DNA of 64,000 nucleotides from Thiomicrospira sp. ALE5 (GTDB taxonomy: Bacteria > Pseudomonadota > Gammaproteobacteria > Thiomicrospirales > Thiomicrospiraceae). The stretch spans positions 310,001 through 374,000 of the forward strand of contig NZ_FOYY01000003.1 of assembly GCF_900112445.1 (NCBI RefSeq), in the 5' to 3' direction. The position numbers were made by a program, and so were the translations under genes. Positions 1 to 11,019 of this stretch are shown one piece after another. Under the pieces are notes generated by a model. It ran no database searches and had not been told where the DNA came from. It saw only the letters and a program-made list of their open reading frames with translations. Within the stretch, counting starts at the first letter, position 1; every line of letters begins with the position of its first letter.

Positions 1-1779
<1,779 letters not shown>

Positions 1780-1789
1780 CTATTTACTA

Positions 1790-2719
1790 TCACATGCGCT
1801 TGGTTTCATAGTCAAGCGCGCGCTCACGCATTGCTTGTAAATCCGTTTCACGAATCATACGACGTTCCATATCATACATCCGACCACGCAAGCTTTGTGA
1901 TACGCGTCGCGCTGTCAGAATCAACTCGTCCATCGCACGAGGCGCTTTAATGTGAGTAGGCAGTTGTAAAATAATCGCAATGCCCGCGGTGCTGGCACCC
2001 TCTTCCCACTCAGCTGGAAACACGCCAGGTTCAAAAATATTGGCGACGCGCAGAACGGTTTTATCATTAACTCTTTTTACAAAGATGCCCGCTTCACCAT
2101 TAAAGGTTAAGCCATTTGTTCTGAGCACTTGATCAATGGCTTTGAGCGAAAACTCGTCTGCAATGGATAGCACTAAAATGGCAAAGTTTTCAGGCTCAGA
2201 ATTGTCAAGCGGCACTTCCAGTTGACTAGCAGCGCTCATTGATTCGCTACGACCATCACGCGTTTCGGCTGCGTAGAAGGTATTGTCTGCCGGGTACATA
2301 TCATCAATTTCTAAAACCTTATGTTTTGCTTCATCAGATGGCGTTTGTGAGGCATAGGTCGAGGCCGCTAAATCTTGCTTTCGCTCCATTTCTGCTTCTA
2401 ACTCGAGCTTGGCTTGTAAATAATCAAACGCATCATGCTTATCCGACGTGTCGATCGGTTGTTCAGTAATAGGTTGATCACGATTATCAGTTGAGTTTGA
2501 TTCAGTATGCAAATCGCTATTTGGCTTCATAGACGGGATCGCAACATCTTCTTTAGCACCTAAACCAACTTTTGCCCACCGCTTTTTAGCAACAGCATTA
2601 GCGTTAGTTGCCTGCTCTTGTGGCTTAGATTGACGAAAAGAGCGTTTTTGACTGACAACATAAATGGCAATCACTACCACTACCGCAAAAGCCAATAATA
2701 TCCATTGCATTTCATTCAT
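1790..2719 (-). CDS. zipA: Cell division protein ZipA
   Basis: Inner-membrane protein that tethers FtsZ filaments to the membrane and stabilises the Z ring. The 309 residues show the ZipA plan: a single N-terminal transmembrane helix (residues about 5-22), a basic stretch (QKRSFRQSK), a long charged low-complexity linker to about residue 170, and a C-terminal globular FtsZ-binding domain containing LSIADEFSLKAIDQVL. The ATG overlaps the smc stop by four bases (ATGA), indicating translational coupling. The linker is not conserved, so the call rests on the N-terminal helix, the C-terminal domain and the context between smc and ligA. Confidence 0.95.
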   Translation of the reverse strand: MNEMQWILLAFAVVVVIAIYVVSQKRSFRQSKPQEQATNANAVAKKRWAKVGLGAKEDVAIPSMKPNSDLHTESNSTDNRDQPITEQPIDTSDKHDAFDYLQAKLELEAEMERKQDLAASTYASQTPSDEAKHKVLEIDDMYPADNTFYAAETRDGRSESMSAASQLEVPLDNSEPENFAILVLSIADEFSLKAIDQVLRTNGLTFNGEAGIFVKRVNDKTVLRVANIFEPGVFPAEWEEGASTAGIAIILQLPTHIKAPRAMDELILTARRVSQSLRGRMYDMERRMIRETDLQAMRERALDYETKRM

Positions 2720-5700
2720 GCGCCATCGTCTCCTATCATTTCAACGGCTTTCGCTAAATCTACACTGACTAACCGAGATACGCCCGGCTCGTTCATACTA
2801 ACACCTAGCAATTGATGTGCCATTGCCATGGTCGTTTTATTGTGAGTAATAATAATGAATTGTACCTTCTCAGATAGGCTTCTGACTAGTCCACAAAAGC
2901 GAATAACATTCGAATCATCCAGTGGCGCATCCACTTCGTCTAGTATACAGAAAGGCGCTGGGCGTAACTGAAAGATCGCAAAAATGAGCGCAAGGGCTGT
3001 TAAGGTTTTCTCGCCACCTGATAACAACTGGATACGGCTATTACGCTTGCCTGGAGGCTGTGCCATAACGGCCAGACCATCTTCAAGAGGGTCGTCATGA
3101 TGACTTAACCAGCTCAATGCAGCCTTACCCCCTTTGAAAAGCTGAGGAAATAGTTCAGCAAACCCCTGGTTCACTTGTTCAAAACAATCAAGCAGTTGCG
3201 TGCGACTCTGATGATCCAACGCTAAAATAGCTTGCTCAAGTTCAGCAATCGATTCTGCAATATCGGTGTAATTATGTTCCAATTCTTCAAGACGCGCGGC
3301 TAATTGATCACGCTCATCTATCGCAGTCATATTTACTTTCCCCAGCGCCTGAACACGCTTTCGGGCTTCACGCAACTCCGCCTCAAGGGCATGTAATGAT
3401 CGATCGGTTAATTCTGCTGGAAGATTAGCACTCGGCAAAGCTAAACCATCTTGTTTAATTTGATCGCTAAGTTGTTGCAATTGTTCCTGTTTATAAGAAA
3501 GTTGCTGTTGTGTAGTTTCCAATTCTTGCTGCGCGGTTTGATGTGCTTGTTGGCAAGTTTGTGCCTGCTGTTCGGCTTGTTCAACCCACTGCTCCGAATC
3601 AGCTAGGGCTTGTTCTAAGCGGGTCAAATCCTGAGACATGTCTGCCAGCTTAGCGACTTGATCAGCCAAAGCCTCCGTCGAGACGTCACTTTGCGCTATC
3701 TGTGCTGTGGGCAACTGCGCTATCCCTTGCTGAGCTTGAGCGAGCTGTTGCTGGTATTGTATTTTTTGCTGTTGTAGCGTTTGCCAGCGTTGTTGATCTG
3801 CTTGATGTTGTGCTTGCTGCTGCGTGTAGGCTTGTTCAATGCGTTGTTGCTGTTGCAAAAGCGGCTGTTTAGTTTGCTCTAATCGTGTCCAGGCCGCTTG
3901 TGGCTCATCTAAGTCAGCTTGCGCTTGATCAAGTTGATCATAAAGCATTTCTAGATCAGCATCCGTTTGCTCAAATGTTTGCTCCAGTGCTTTAACCTGC
4001 TTTTGTACTTGCTCTAATTGCAGTTGATAACGTTGCTGTTGCTCTGTCGCTATGGCTTGGCGTGCCTGCTCCTGAGCTTGCTGCTGCTCAAGTGCTTGCA
4101 ACTGTTCCTGCCAAATGGGCAGTTGTGCTTGTAATGTTTGCCAGGCCTGCTGATGGGTCTGTAATTGCTGATCTTGTTCTGCTAGCGCCTCTTTGGCTAA
4201 ATTAAACTGGTGTTCTAACGCAGGTAGTTGCTGTTCTAGGCTGGCAATCTCATCAGCACGGGCTAAATAAATGGCACCTTCCCCTTCATAAGGCGCTTGC
4301 CAAGCTTGCGGAAAGAACAATCTGCCATCTCGATCAATAATGGCTTCGTTTGCAGACAGCATCTGTATTTGCTGTTGCAGCGACACACCGGTGTCACGGC
4401 GCTGTAGGCTATTGGCTAAGGCATGTAACGCAATCGGCGCTTTTATAACTTCTGCTAAGCTTCCCTTCGCGGGTGCCGCGACCTTAGCCTTCTCTGTCCA
4501 AACAATAAAAGGCACATTAGCCGAGAAAAGTTTATCTGATCCAAGCCACTCGGCTGGAAAGTGACTCGCCACTAAACCATGAATTCGTGGTCCTAACCAT
4601 GCCGTAACCGCTGGCTGCCAGTCGGGATCAACTACCAATAGGTCAATTAACCATTGATACTGCTTATCGCTTATTTGCTGATGGATTGATTGGTCTAGTT
4701 GTGCTTGCGCTTGCTGCTGCCAACTTTGTTGTAGCTTACAGAGCGCTTGGTAGTGTGCCTGCTGAGATTGCCAGTCTTGTTGAGCTAGTTGTAATTGTTG
4801 CTGTAAGCGCTGTTGACACGCTAAGGCCTTTTGCACAGATTCGGCTAGTAGAGAACGCTCTGCTTCGGACGCTGTAATTCGTTCCCTAAGTTCCTGCAAA
4901 TCAGACCTTGGCAGTTCTGATGGATTGCTGGTTGGCCTAACCACTAGATTTTCGGCTAACCAGGCCTGCTGCTGTTTAGCTTGCTCAATTTGACGCCATA
5001 GATCTTGCTTGCTCAGTTCCGCTTGTTGACATTGTTGATTAAGTCGCTGAACACGAGATTCAGCATCCGTTTTAGCCAATAGATACTGACTTTGTTGCAT
5101 TTCAGTATTTGCAATACGCTCGCCCAATTCGTCCAGCAATGCTAACTGACTTTCTTGTTCCACCTCCCATTCATCCAAAGCTTGGCGAAGCGCGTTTTCG
5201 GAATCTTTAAGGGACACGAGTGCCGATTCTGCCTGCTGTTTTTGCTGCTCTAAATGTTCGGTTAACTGTTGCTGCTGACGCGTTTGCTGTGCGATGAAGT
5301 CTTGTTGTTGCTGGAGCCGGCTCACGGCTTTATCCAGTTGATGATAGGCTTGAGTTTGAGCTTGCCAGGCCTGCTGATTGGCTTGACGTTGTTGTTTAGC
5401 CGCAATCCAAGCCTGCTGGGCCTCATCCCAAGCTTGCTTAGTTTCACTAAACGCCTGCTGCTGACTGCGCAGTCTATCACCCAGATCCGCGAGGTGATTT
5501 AGCGTTTGATACCATTTTGTTTGATAAACCTGCCAAGATAAGGTTTTGATGCGCTGCTGACTATCTTGAAAGGCTTGCGCTTGTTCTGCTTGACGTACAA
5601 GATGCTGATGCTGTTGCTGCAACTCTTCTTGTAACAAACTGAGTTGGTTCAGGTTGTCTTGCGCTTTGTTAAGGCGGCTGAGTGTTTCTTTACGACGTTG

Positions 5701-6246
5701 CCGATAACCAGCAATACCGGCTACTTCCTCAATATACTGGCGCAGATCGATAGGCTTTGCTTCAATGATGCGACTAATCGAGCCTTGACCTATTAATGCA
5801 TAACTACGAGGCCCAAGGCCCGTACCATTAAATAAGTCTAGTACATCACGTCGACGGCAAGGTTGGTTATTTAAATAATAACGCGTCCCCTCTTCGCGAT
5901 GATGAACACGCTTTACAGCTATCTCAGTTAGCTGACCAAAAGGCCCTGCTAACGCTGCTTGTGCACTTGACGCTTCGTTTGCACTGCTATTATCGAACAG
6001 TAATTCGACGCTGCATTGACTAACCGGAGCACGCTGATCACTACCACTAAAGAGTACGTCATTCATCTCCCCACCACGCAATTCACGCGCCGAGCTCTCC
6101 CCCATCACCCAGCGCACCGCGTCCAGGCTATTCGACTTGCCACAGCCATTCGGCCCTACAATCGCAGTCAAAGGGCGCGCAAGGTTTAGCTTAGTAGCCT
6201 CTACAAAGGATTTAAAACCAACAATTTTTATTTGTGTTAAGCGCAT
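2716..6246 (-). CDS. smc: Chromosome segregation ATPase Smc
   Basis: ABC-type ATPase that folds and organises the chromosome together with ScpA/ScpB. The protein has 1176 residues, normal for Smc. It has the Walker A motif GPNGCGKS near residue 32, a coiled coil, a hinge domain around residues 510-640, a second coiled coil, and the C-terminal signature LSGGEK followed by Walker B (FCILDEVDAPLDD). The coiled-coil arms are unusually rich in glutamine and contain repeated Gln-Ala-Trp triplets; three CAGGCCTG palindromes (4142, 4961, 5366) encode such triplets. It heads the smc-zipA-ligA operon. Confidence 0.97.
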   Translation of the reverse strand: MRLTQIKIVGFKSFVEATKLNLARPLTAIVGPNGCGKSNSLDAVRWVMGESSARELRGGEMNDVLFSGSDQRAPVSQCSVELLFDNSSANEASSAQAALAGPFGQLTEIAVKRVHHREEGTRYYLNNQPCRRRDVLDLFNGTGLGPRSYALIGQGSISRIIEAKPIDLRQYIEEVAGIAGYRQRRKETLSRLNKAQDNLNQLSLLQEELQQQHQHLVRQAEQAQAFQDSQQRIKTLSWQVYQTKWYQTLNHLADLGDRLRSQQQAFSETKQAWDEAQQAWIAAKQQRQANQQAWQAQTQAYHQLDKAVSRLQQQQDFIAQQTRQQQQLTEHLEQQKQQAESALVSLKDSENALRQALDEWEVEQESQLALLDELGERIANTEMQQSQYLLAKTDAESRVQRLNQQCQQAELSKQDLWRQIEQAKQQQAWLAENLVVRPTSNPSELPRSDLQELRERITASEAERSLLAESVQKALACQQRLQQQLQLAQQDWQSQQAHYQALCKLQQSWQQQAQAQLDQSIHQQISDKQYQWLIDLLVVDPDWQPAVTAWLGPRIHGLVASHFPAEWLGSDKLFSANVPFIVWTEKAKVAAPAKGSLAEVIKAPIALHALANSLQRRDTGVSLQQQIQMLSANEAIIDRDGRLFFPQAWQAPYEGEGAIYLARADEIASLEQQLPALEHQFNLAKEALAEQDQQLQTHQQAWQTLQAQLPIWQEQLQALEQQQAQEQARQAIATEQQQRYQLQLEQVQKQVKALEQTFEQTDADLEMLYDQLDQAQADLDEPQAAWTRLEQTKQPLLQQQQRIEQAYTQQQAQHQADQQRWQTLQQQKIQYQQQLAQAQQGIAQLPTAQIAQSDVSTEALADQVAKLADMSQDLTRLEQALADSEQWVEQAEQQAQTCQQAHQTAQQELETTQQQLSYKQEQLQQLSDQIKQDGLALPSANLPAELTDRSLHALEAELREARKRVQALGKVNMTAIDERDQLAARLEELEHNYTDIAESIAELEQAILALDHQSRTQLLDCFEQVNQGFAELFPQLFKGGKAALSWLSHHDDPLEDGLAVMAQPPGKRNSRIQLLSGGEKTLTALALIFAIFQLRPAPFCILDEVDAPLDDSNVIRFCGLVRSLSEKVQFIIITHNKTTMAMAHQLLGVSMNEPGVSRLVSVDLAKAVEMIGDDGA

Positions 6247-6289
6247 GCTCAGTTCAATTAAATAGGGTAATGAGAATATTGTTGCAAGG

Positions 6290-6297
6290 ATTATAAT
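6290..6297. promoter_or_regulatory. Possible shared -10 region between smc and the FGGY kinase
   Basis: The 90-base divergent gap contains ATTATAAT, which reads as TATAAT on either strand. On the minus strand a weak -35 (CTGTGC) lies 17 bases upstream, giving an smc leader of roughly 40 bases. No convincing -35 is seen on the plus strand, so use for the kinase gene is uncertain. Confidence 0.4.
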
Positions 6298-6336
6298 AGG
6301 GTTTTATTTTTTGCACAGGTTTTTAGCTATCTCACT

Positions 6337-7617
6337 ATGTCTTCTTCATTTATTCTTGGCTTGGATTTAGGTACCTCTGGGTTTCGTGCGCAACTTGTTA
6401 GTAATGGCAAAACAGTTTTTTCTGCTCACCAGTCACGCATTGACACTTATGCACGAAAACTATCATGCTCAACAACAGAACAAGTCACGCAAGACTGGTT
6501 GTTGATGCTTGATGGCCTTTTTGCGCAGTTGACCGATTATTTACCTCGGGTTAACGCACTTATTGCTGATGCAACGTCCAGCACCCTAGTAGGCGTAGAT
6601 TCAAGTGGTCGGGTAATCGAACCCGCCATCATGTACCACGATAGTCGTGCTACAACACAAGCACGCGCTTATCGACATATGCTAGATAGCGATTCATCCG
6701 CTCAAGGCGCCCAAGCCAGTTTAGCCAAAGCGCTATGGCTAACTGAACACACTAAAGCGCGACAGATTTGGCACCAACTAGATTGGCTCTATGCGCAGCT
6801 GCTTGATCCACCTTTGCAGTCCAGTTATTCAGATGTCAATACCCAGCTAAAGATGGGCGTTGACCCCACGAACTTAACTTGGCCGAAACCGATTCAATCA
6901 CTCGCTACATGGCCGCTACCGCAAATTTTATTACCAGGCACGCCAATTGGATCGGTCAGTCAACACGCGATGAAGCGTTGGAAACTCCCAAGCCACTGCC
7001 AAGTCTATGCAGGCACCACCGATAGTATTGCCAGCTTTTTAGCTACGCCCGCCACAAAACCCGGTGATTTAGTGATTGCAATGGGGTCGACTTTGGCATT
7101 TAAGCTACTTAGTGAACAACCGCTAGCCTCCGCCCAACATGGCATCTATAGTCACCGTCTTAACCAGGCCTGGTTAGTGGGTGGCGCTTCAAACGCGGGT
7201 GGCGCCATTTACACGACGCGTTTTGATACGCCTCGCCTCACGCAACTGAGTCAACAACTCAAGGGTATCGCAAATCCCGACATTGCACGTTATCCATTAG
7301 CACAAATTGGCGAGCGCTTTCCCATTGCCGACCCAAACTTCCCAGCCAGCGATTTTAGTGACCTAAACGATGAACTGGCATTTATCAGCATGACCGAAGG
7401 TTTAGTTAAACTTGAACAGGCCGTCTATAACCAACTCAATCAAATGGGCGCAACAATCTCGCGAATATTCAGTATTGGCGGAGGCATACAAAACCAGGCC
7501 TGGCAAGCACGACGCATGGATATATTTGGTGATAAACTAGCGCCCTTACCTAACCCAGATGCACCCCATAATTCGGCTGCTTATGGCGTCACACGATTAA
7601 TCACGGATCAATTTTAA
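6337..7617 (+). CDS. FGGY-family carbohydrate kinase, D-ribulose/xylulose kinase-like
   Basis: Predicted ATP-dependent sugar kinase. The N-terminal FGGY signature LGLDLGTSGFRAQ and the second-domain phosphate loops (AGTTDSIASF, AMGSTLAFK, GGASNAGG, IGGGIQNQAWQ) are present. At 426 residues it is shorter than XylB, GlpK or AraB (about 480-560) and resembles the short plant/cyanobacterial D-ribulose kinase group. In an autotroph this could return free D-ribulose to ribulose 5-phosphate. That assignment is inference; the cbbY gene about 2.4 kb downstream supports a link to Calvin-cycle metabolite salvage. It is followed 14 bases later by the hopJ-family gene. Two CAGGCCTG sites lie inside (7165, 7495). 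Confidence 0.8.
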   Translation: MSSSFILGLDLGTSGFRAQLVSNGKTVFSAHQSRIDTYARKLSCSTTEQVTQDWLLMLDGLFAQLTDYLPRVNALIADATSSTLVGVDSSGRVIEPAIMYHDSRATTQARAYRHMLDSDSSAQGAQASLAKALWLTEHTKARQIWHQLDWLYAQLLDPPLQSSYSDVNTQLKMGVDPTNLTWPKPIQSLATWPLPQILLPGTPIGSVSQHAMKRWKLPSHCQVYAGTTDSIASFLATPATKPGDLVIAMGSTLAFKLLSEQPLASAQHGIYSHRLNQAWLVGGASNAGGAIYTTRFDTPRLTQLSQQLKGIANPDIARYPLAQIGERFPIADPNFPASDFSDLNDELAFISMTEGLVKLEQAVYNQLNQMGATISRIFSIGGGIQNQAWQARRMDIFGDKLAPLPNPDAPHNSAAYGVTRLITDQF

Positions 7618-7631
7618 CTAGGAAGCTAAAC

Positions 7632-7985
7632 ATGTCTAATACACTCTCACCTTCAGAACTTATTCAACAACTTCATCAGGGCCCCGTGGCGTTTAACCAA
7701 GTGATAGCAACAATCGAGCATTATTACACCTTCACGCCAACAAAATTCGTCAATGGTAGCCAAGCCAATGAGGCAGGACAAAACAATGGTTCGTGTAAGA
7801 TTTTTGCTTTCGCAAAATGGCATAATCTTGACTCACAAACGACATTGAATGCATTTGGTGACTTTTACACGCACGATGTTTTAGGGTTCCCGGATGCAAC
7901 AGACCATCAGAACATTCGCCAGTTTATGCTACATGGCTGGGCAGGCATTCGCTTTAGTGATGAAGCGCTAAAAGAAAAAGCTTAA
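7632..7985 (+). CDS. HopJ-family protein
   Basis: A 117-residue soluble protein that I recognise as the HopJ family, named after a Pseudomonas syringae candidate type III effector but widespread in free-living marine and environmental gammaproteobacteria. Visible family features are the TFTPTKFVNG and NNGSCKIFAFAK segments in the first half and the FGDFYTHDVL and HQNIRQFM segments in the second. There is no signal peptide or membrane helix. It probably shares a transcript with the FGGY kinase. Its biochemical function is unknown and the effector name should not be taken literally here. Confidence 0.85.
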   Translation: MSNTLSPSELIQQLHQGPVAFNQVIATIEHYYTFTPTKFVNGSQANEAGQNNGSCKIFAFAKWHNLDSQTTLNAFGDFYTHDVLGFPDATDHQNIRQFMLHGWAGIRFSDEALKEKA

Positions 7986-8031
7986 ATTATTCCTAACCAT
8001 AAAAAGTCACTATTGCTAGTGTTGCAACCCA

Positions 8032-8056
8032 TAAAAAAGCCGTGACAAGCACGGCT
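8032..8056 (-). terminator. Rho-independent terminator of ppiD
   Basis: On the minus strand, AGCCGTG and CACGGCT pair around a CTTGT loop and are followed by TTTTTTAT. It lies 25 bases past the ppiD stop. The plus strand lacks a T run after the hairpin, so it mainly serves ppiD. Confidence 0.85.
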
Positions 8057-8080
8057 ATTAAAACTTAACACACAATCTTA

Positions 8081-9976
8081 CTACCTCAAACTCAGGTAAT
8101 TAGATCGTTTCTCTATCTTGGCATCCAAACGTAAACTAGCCATTAACGATTCAACTTCAGCCGTTTGATAGGTTTCTTGAAGAATTCGTGCTAATTGGTT
8201 ACGCAAAGTCGCATCATCGGCTTGCTCACTTCGACCAATTTCATTTACTCTCACCAATACACTATCACCCGTCACTAATTGAACTTTATTCCAAGTGGGC
8301 TGATTATCACGGGGCTTAGCAGCTGCAAAAGCCGCAGCGGTAATTTGTGGCAAAATTTGTTGATTTTCACGGCTAATCCAACCCACTGGATGCCATTCCA
8401 CACCTTCACCAATTAGTGTTTCTACTGCCACACCGTCACGAACTTGCGTCAATAAAGACTTGGCGCGCTCTGCAGAACGCGCAATACTAAACTCGCGAAC
8501 GAGTTGACGCTCAATATCATCACGAACCTCGGACAAAGGTTGTAAGCGAGAAGGTTGATGCTCGGCAATACGCACGACAACAGTCTTGTTAGGTCCAATT
8601 TCGACCGGTGCCGAATTCAAACGCTGTTGCAGCACATCCTCAGAAAAGGCGGCTTCCATCACATTTCGGCGAGACGTGACTTCATCACTACCACCACTGC
8701 GTTCCACCATTGTTGTGGTAGCAACTTGAAGATTTAACTGGGTAATGATGGGCTCTAAACTATCTGGTTGTTCAAAAGCAATTTGTGTCATATCTTCGAG
8801 CATCTCAAAATACACTCGTTCAGCCTGCTCTAAACGTACTTGTTGTACAACATCGTCACGAATGTCATCTAACGAGGGCATTTGCATCGCTTTAATATCA
8901 GTTAGTTTGATTAAATGGTAGCCAAACTCGGTCAGTATTGGTTCACTGACTTGACCCATCTCTAAATCAAAAACCGCCCGATCAAACTCATCGACCATCA
9001 TACCCGCTTCAAAGAAATCCAAATCACCGCCTTGGCGTGCCGAACCTGGGTCTTGAGAATAAGCTTGAGCAAGTGCTGCAAAGTCTTCACCATCCGCTAA
9101 ACGTTGCTGTAATTCGGACAATTTAGCTAAGGTATCTTCGCCTTGATCAGACAATAAGATATGACTGGCTCGACGCTGCTCCGGTACAGCAAATAAACGT
9201 TGATTTAACTCAAAGTAATCTGCTACTTGGCGCTCAGTTACATCGATGTCTTTGGCAAGATCATCTAATGACAACGTGACATATTCCAACGAAACACGCT
9301 CAGGCAACATAAAGTCATCTTCATTAGCCGTGTAGAACTGAGCTATTTGCTCGTCAGTAATGTCCGCTTCTTTGTTAAATACACGTTGATCGACTCGCAC
9401 ATAATCAATATGACGAGTTTGTGTCTGCAGCTCAAGTAATGCTTGTTTTTCAAATGGAAACACCGGTGTTGAACTCGCCATTAAATTTTGGAATTGCGTT
9501 TCCAATAAAAAATTACGTTGATCACGTTCAAAAGTTGCAGGTGTGAAGCCATTACGAGCCAATAAGTCCTGATAAATACGTTGCGAGAAAACCCCGTTTT
9601 CATCATAAAAAACATCCGCACCTTGAATCACGGCTGCTAACTGCGCATCGGTAATAACAACGCGATTAGCGTGTGCCCACTGACGTATCAATTCACTGGT
9701 AATCAAGCTATCAAGCACTTGTTCACGAAGTTCTTCGTCCTCAACAACCTGATCATACATATCGCCAAATTGTTGACGTAAACGAATCCGTTGCGTATTG
9801 TAGACTTGCATAAACTCAGTAGCACTAATTCGCTCATCATTTACCTCTGCAACCACAACAATTCGATCACCCGTAGCGTATTGGTCTATCCCCCAAAGTG
9901 CAAAAGGAATAATCAGTGCAATTACAATTGCCCAGGCAATCCAACCCTGAACCTTACTTCTTATTGCCAGTAACAT
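8081..9976 (-). CDS. ppiD: Periplasmic folding chaperone PpiD
   Basis: Inner-membrane-anchored periplasmic chaperone of the parvulin type, acting near the Sec translocon on newly exported proteins. The 631 residues match the family. An N-terminal transmembrane helix (about residues 12-29, IAWAIVIALIIPFALWG) is followed by a SurA_N-like region, a parvulin domain (RRASHILLSDQGED through FGYHLIKL, about residues 265-365), and a C-terminal chaperone region. The ATG has a strong AAGGAG site ahead. It is followed by its own terminator; cbbY lies 36 bases upstream on the same strand. Unlike in E. coli, hupB and lon are not its neighbours. Confidence 0.95.
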   Translation of the reverse strand: MLLAIRSKVQGWIAWAIVIALIIPFALWGIDQYATGDRIVVVAEVNDERISATEFMQVYNTQRIRLRQQFGDMYDQVVEDEELREQVLDSLITSELIRQWAHANRVVITDAQLAAVIQGADVFYDENGVFSQRIYQDLLARNGFTPATFERDQRNFLLETQFQNLMASSTPVFPFEKQALLELQTQTRHIDYVRVDQRVFNKEADITDEQIAQFYTANEDDFMLPERVSLEYVTLSLDDLAKDIDVTERQVADYFELNQRLFAVPEQRRASHILLSDQGEDTLAKLSELQQRLADGEDFAALAQAYSQDPGSARQGGDLDFFEAGMMVDEFDRAVFDLEMGQVSEPILTEFGYHLIKLTDIKAMQMPSLDDIRDDVVQQVRLEQAERVYFEMLEDMTQIAFEQPDSLEPIITQLNLQVATTTMVERSGGSDEVTSRRNVMEAAFSEDVLQQRLNSAPVEIGPNKTVVVRIAEHQPSRLQPLSEVRDDIERQLVREFSIARSAERAKSLLTQVRDGVAVETLIGEGVEWHPVGWISRENQQILPQITAAAFAAAKPRDNQPTWNKVQLVTGDSVLVRVNEIGRSEQADDATLRNQLARILQETYQTAEVESLMASLRLDAKIEKRSNYLSLR

Positions 9977-10012
9977 GTGAAACTCCTTACTGCCTTATTT
10001 ACGATTTAAAAA

Positions 10013-10792
10013 TTATGCTTGATGAAGGTAGTGTAGTAGACTCATATCGACATAGGTTGCGTTAACACTAGATGACACCTTGCCGCCAAGCACCTGAAAT
10101 GGCTTGAGCGGTTCACCCAATTGGTCAAGCACCCATGTTGCGCCCGTAAAGTCCTCATGCGCTGTATAGTCATTAATGGTAATAAGCGTTTTTAGCTGAC
10201 TATCTAATGCCGACTTTAAACCATTATGGGAGTCCTCAAAAGCCATCGCCTGATTTGGGTTGATTTTCATTTGATCCATCGCCCAAAGATAAATGTCCGG
10301 TTCAGGTTTCTTAGCCGGGACAATATCGCCAGCTGCAATCACATCAAACCATTTAATCGCATCACGACCCAGTGTACTTTTTAGTAGCGCGGTCACGTTT
10401 TCAGGTGTGGTCGTAGTCACTATTGCTAAACGCACACCTGCGGTTAAAGCTTCATCTAACAATCGTTCAACGCCTGGGCGCAATGGAATTTTACCTTCGG
10501 CCATTAACTGCATGTAACGATCAGTTTTTGCAAGGTGTAAACCTTTAACAAAACCATCTAAATCGGTTGGCGCATTGAATTGGGTATTGAACTGAGCTAA
10601 ATAAAATTTTATCCGCTCTTTGCCGCCGGTTACTTTAAGAAGCTTGCCGTATAAGTCTTCATCCCAGTTCCAGTCTAAACCGGCATCGCTAAATGCCTGG
10701 TTAAAAGCGACGCGATGCCCCTCTTTTTCGGTATCAGCTAGCGTACCATCTACATCAAATAACAATGCTGACAAATCTGTCTTAGATGCCAT
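10013..10792 (-). CDS. cbbY: CbbY-type HAD phosphatase (xylulose 1,5-bisphosphate phosphatase)
   Basis: HAD-superfamily phosphatase very close to the Rhodobacter/plant CbbY, which hydrolyses the Rubisco inhibitor xylulose 1,5-bisphosphate. The catalytic motif DVDGTLADTE (nucleophile and acid/base Asp) begins near residue 13. CbbY-typical segments follow: TGGKERI, ALMAEG-like QLMAEGKIPLRPG, VTTTTPENV, FDVIAAGDIVPAKKPEPDIY and FEDSHNGLKSA. I chose the ATG at 10792 over a GTG six bases upstream because GAGAGG sits five bases ahead of it. Presence of CbbY strongly suggests that the organism has Rubisco, which is not in this window. Confidence 0.9.
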   Translation of the reverse strand: MASKTDLSALLFDVDGTLADTEKEGHRVAFNQAFSDAGLDWNWDEDLYGKLLKVTGGKERIKFYLAQFNTQFNAPTDLDGFVKGLHLAKTDRYMQLMAEGKIPLRPGVERLLDEALTAGVRLAIVTTTTPENVTALLKSTLGRDAIKWFDVIAAGDIVPAKKPEPDIYLWAMDQMKINPNQAMAFEDSHNGLKSALDSQLKTLITINDYTAHEDFTGATWVLDQLGEPLKPFQVLGGKVSSSVNATYVDMSLLHYLHQA

Positions 10793-10900
10793 AAACACCT
10801 CTCATAATAAAGTGCGCTAATGATAGCAAAATTAACAGATAAATACCCAGCTTTACCATTCATTCAGCATCAAGACATCGCTATTTCATCTTTTTATAAC

Positions 10901-10929
10901 TTGTGCAAACAATCTAAACCTGATATAAA
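10901..10929 (+). promoter_or_regulatory. Sigma-70-type promoter of dksA
   Basis: TTGTGC at 10901-10906 and TATAAA at 10924-10929 are separated by exactly 17 bases, with TG just ahead of the -10. This predicts a start near 10936 and a leader of about 84 bases before dksA. The remaining 5' part of this 227-base gap shows no gene. Confidence 0.7.
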
Positions 10930-11019
10930 TCCCGTTTAAATTTTGGGGTTATATTGGATTTCTCGATGTAATCCGCTTTTTATAGCTGCTTTTCCTTGTG
11001 TATTTAGGAGCGTTCTACC

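Noticed and set aside
7632..7985. hopJ-family gene as a type III secretion effector
   Set aside because: No secretion genes or chaperone nearby, and the family is widespread in free-living bacteria.
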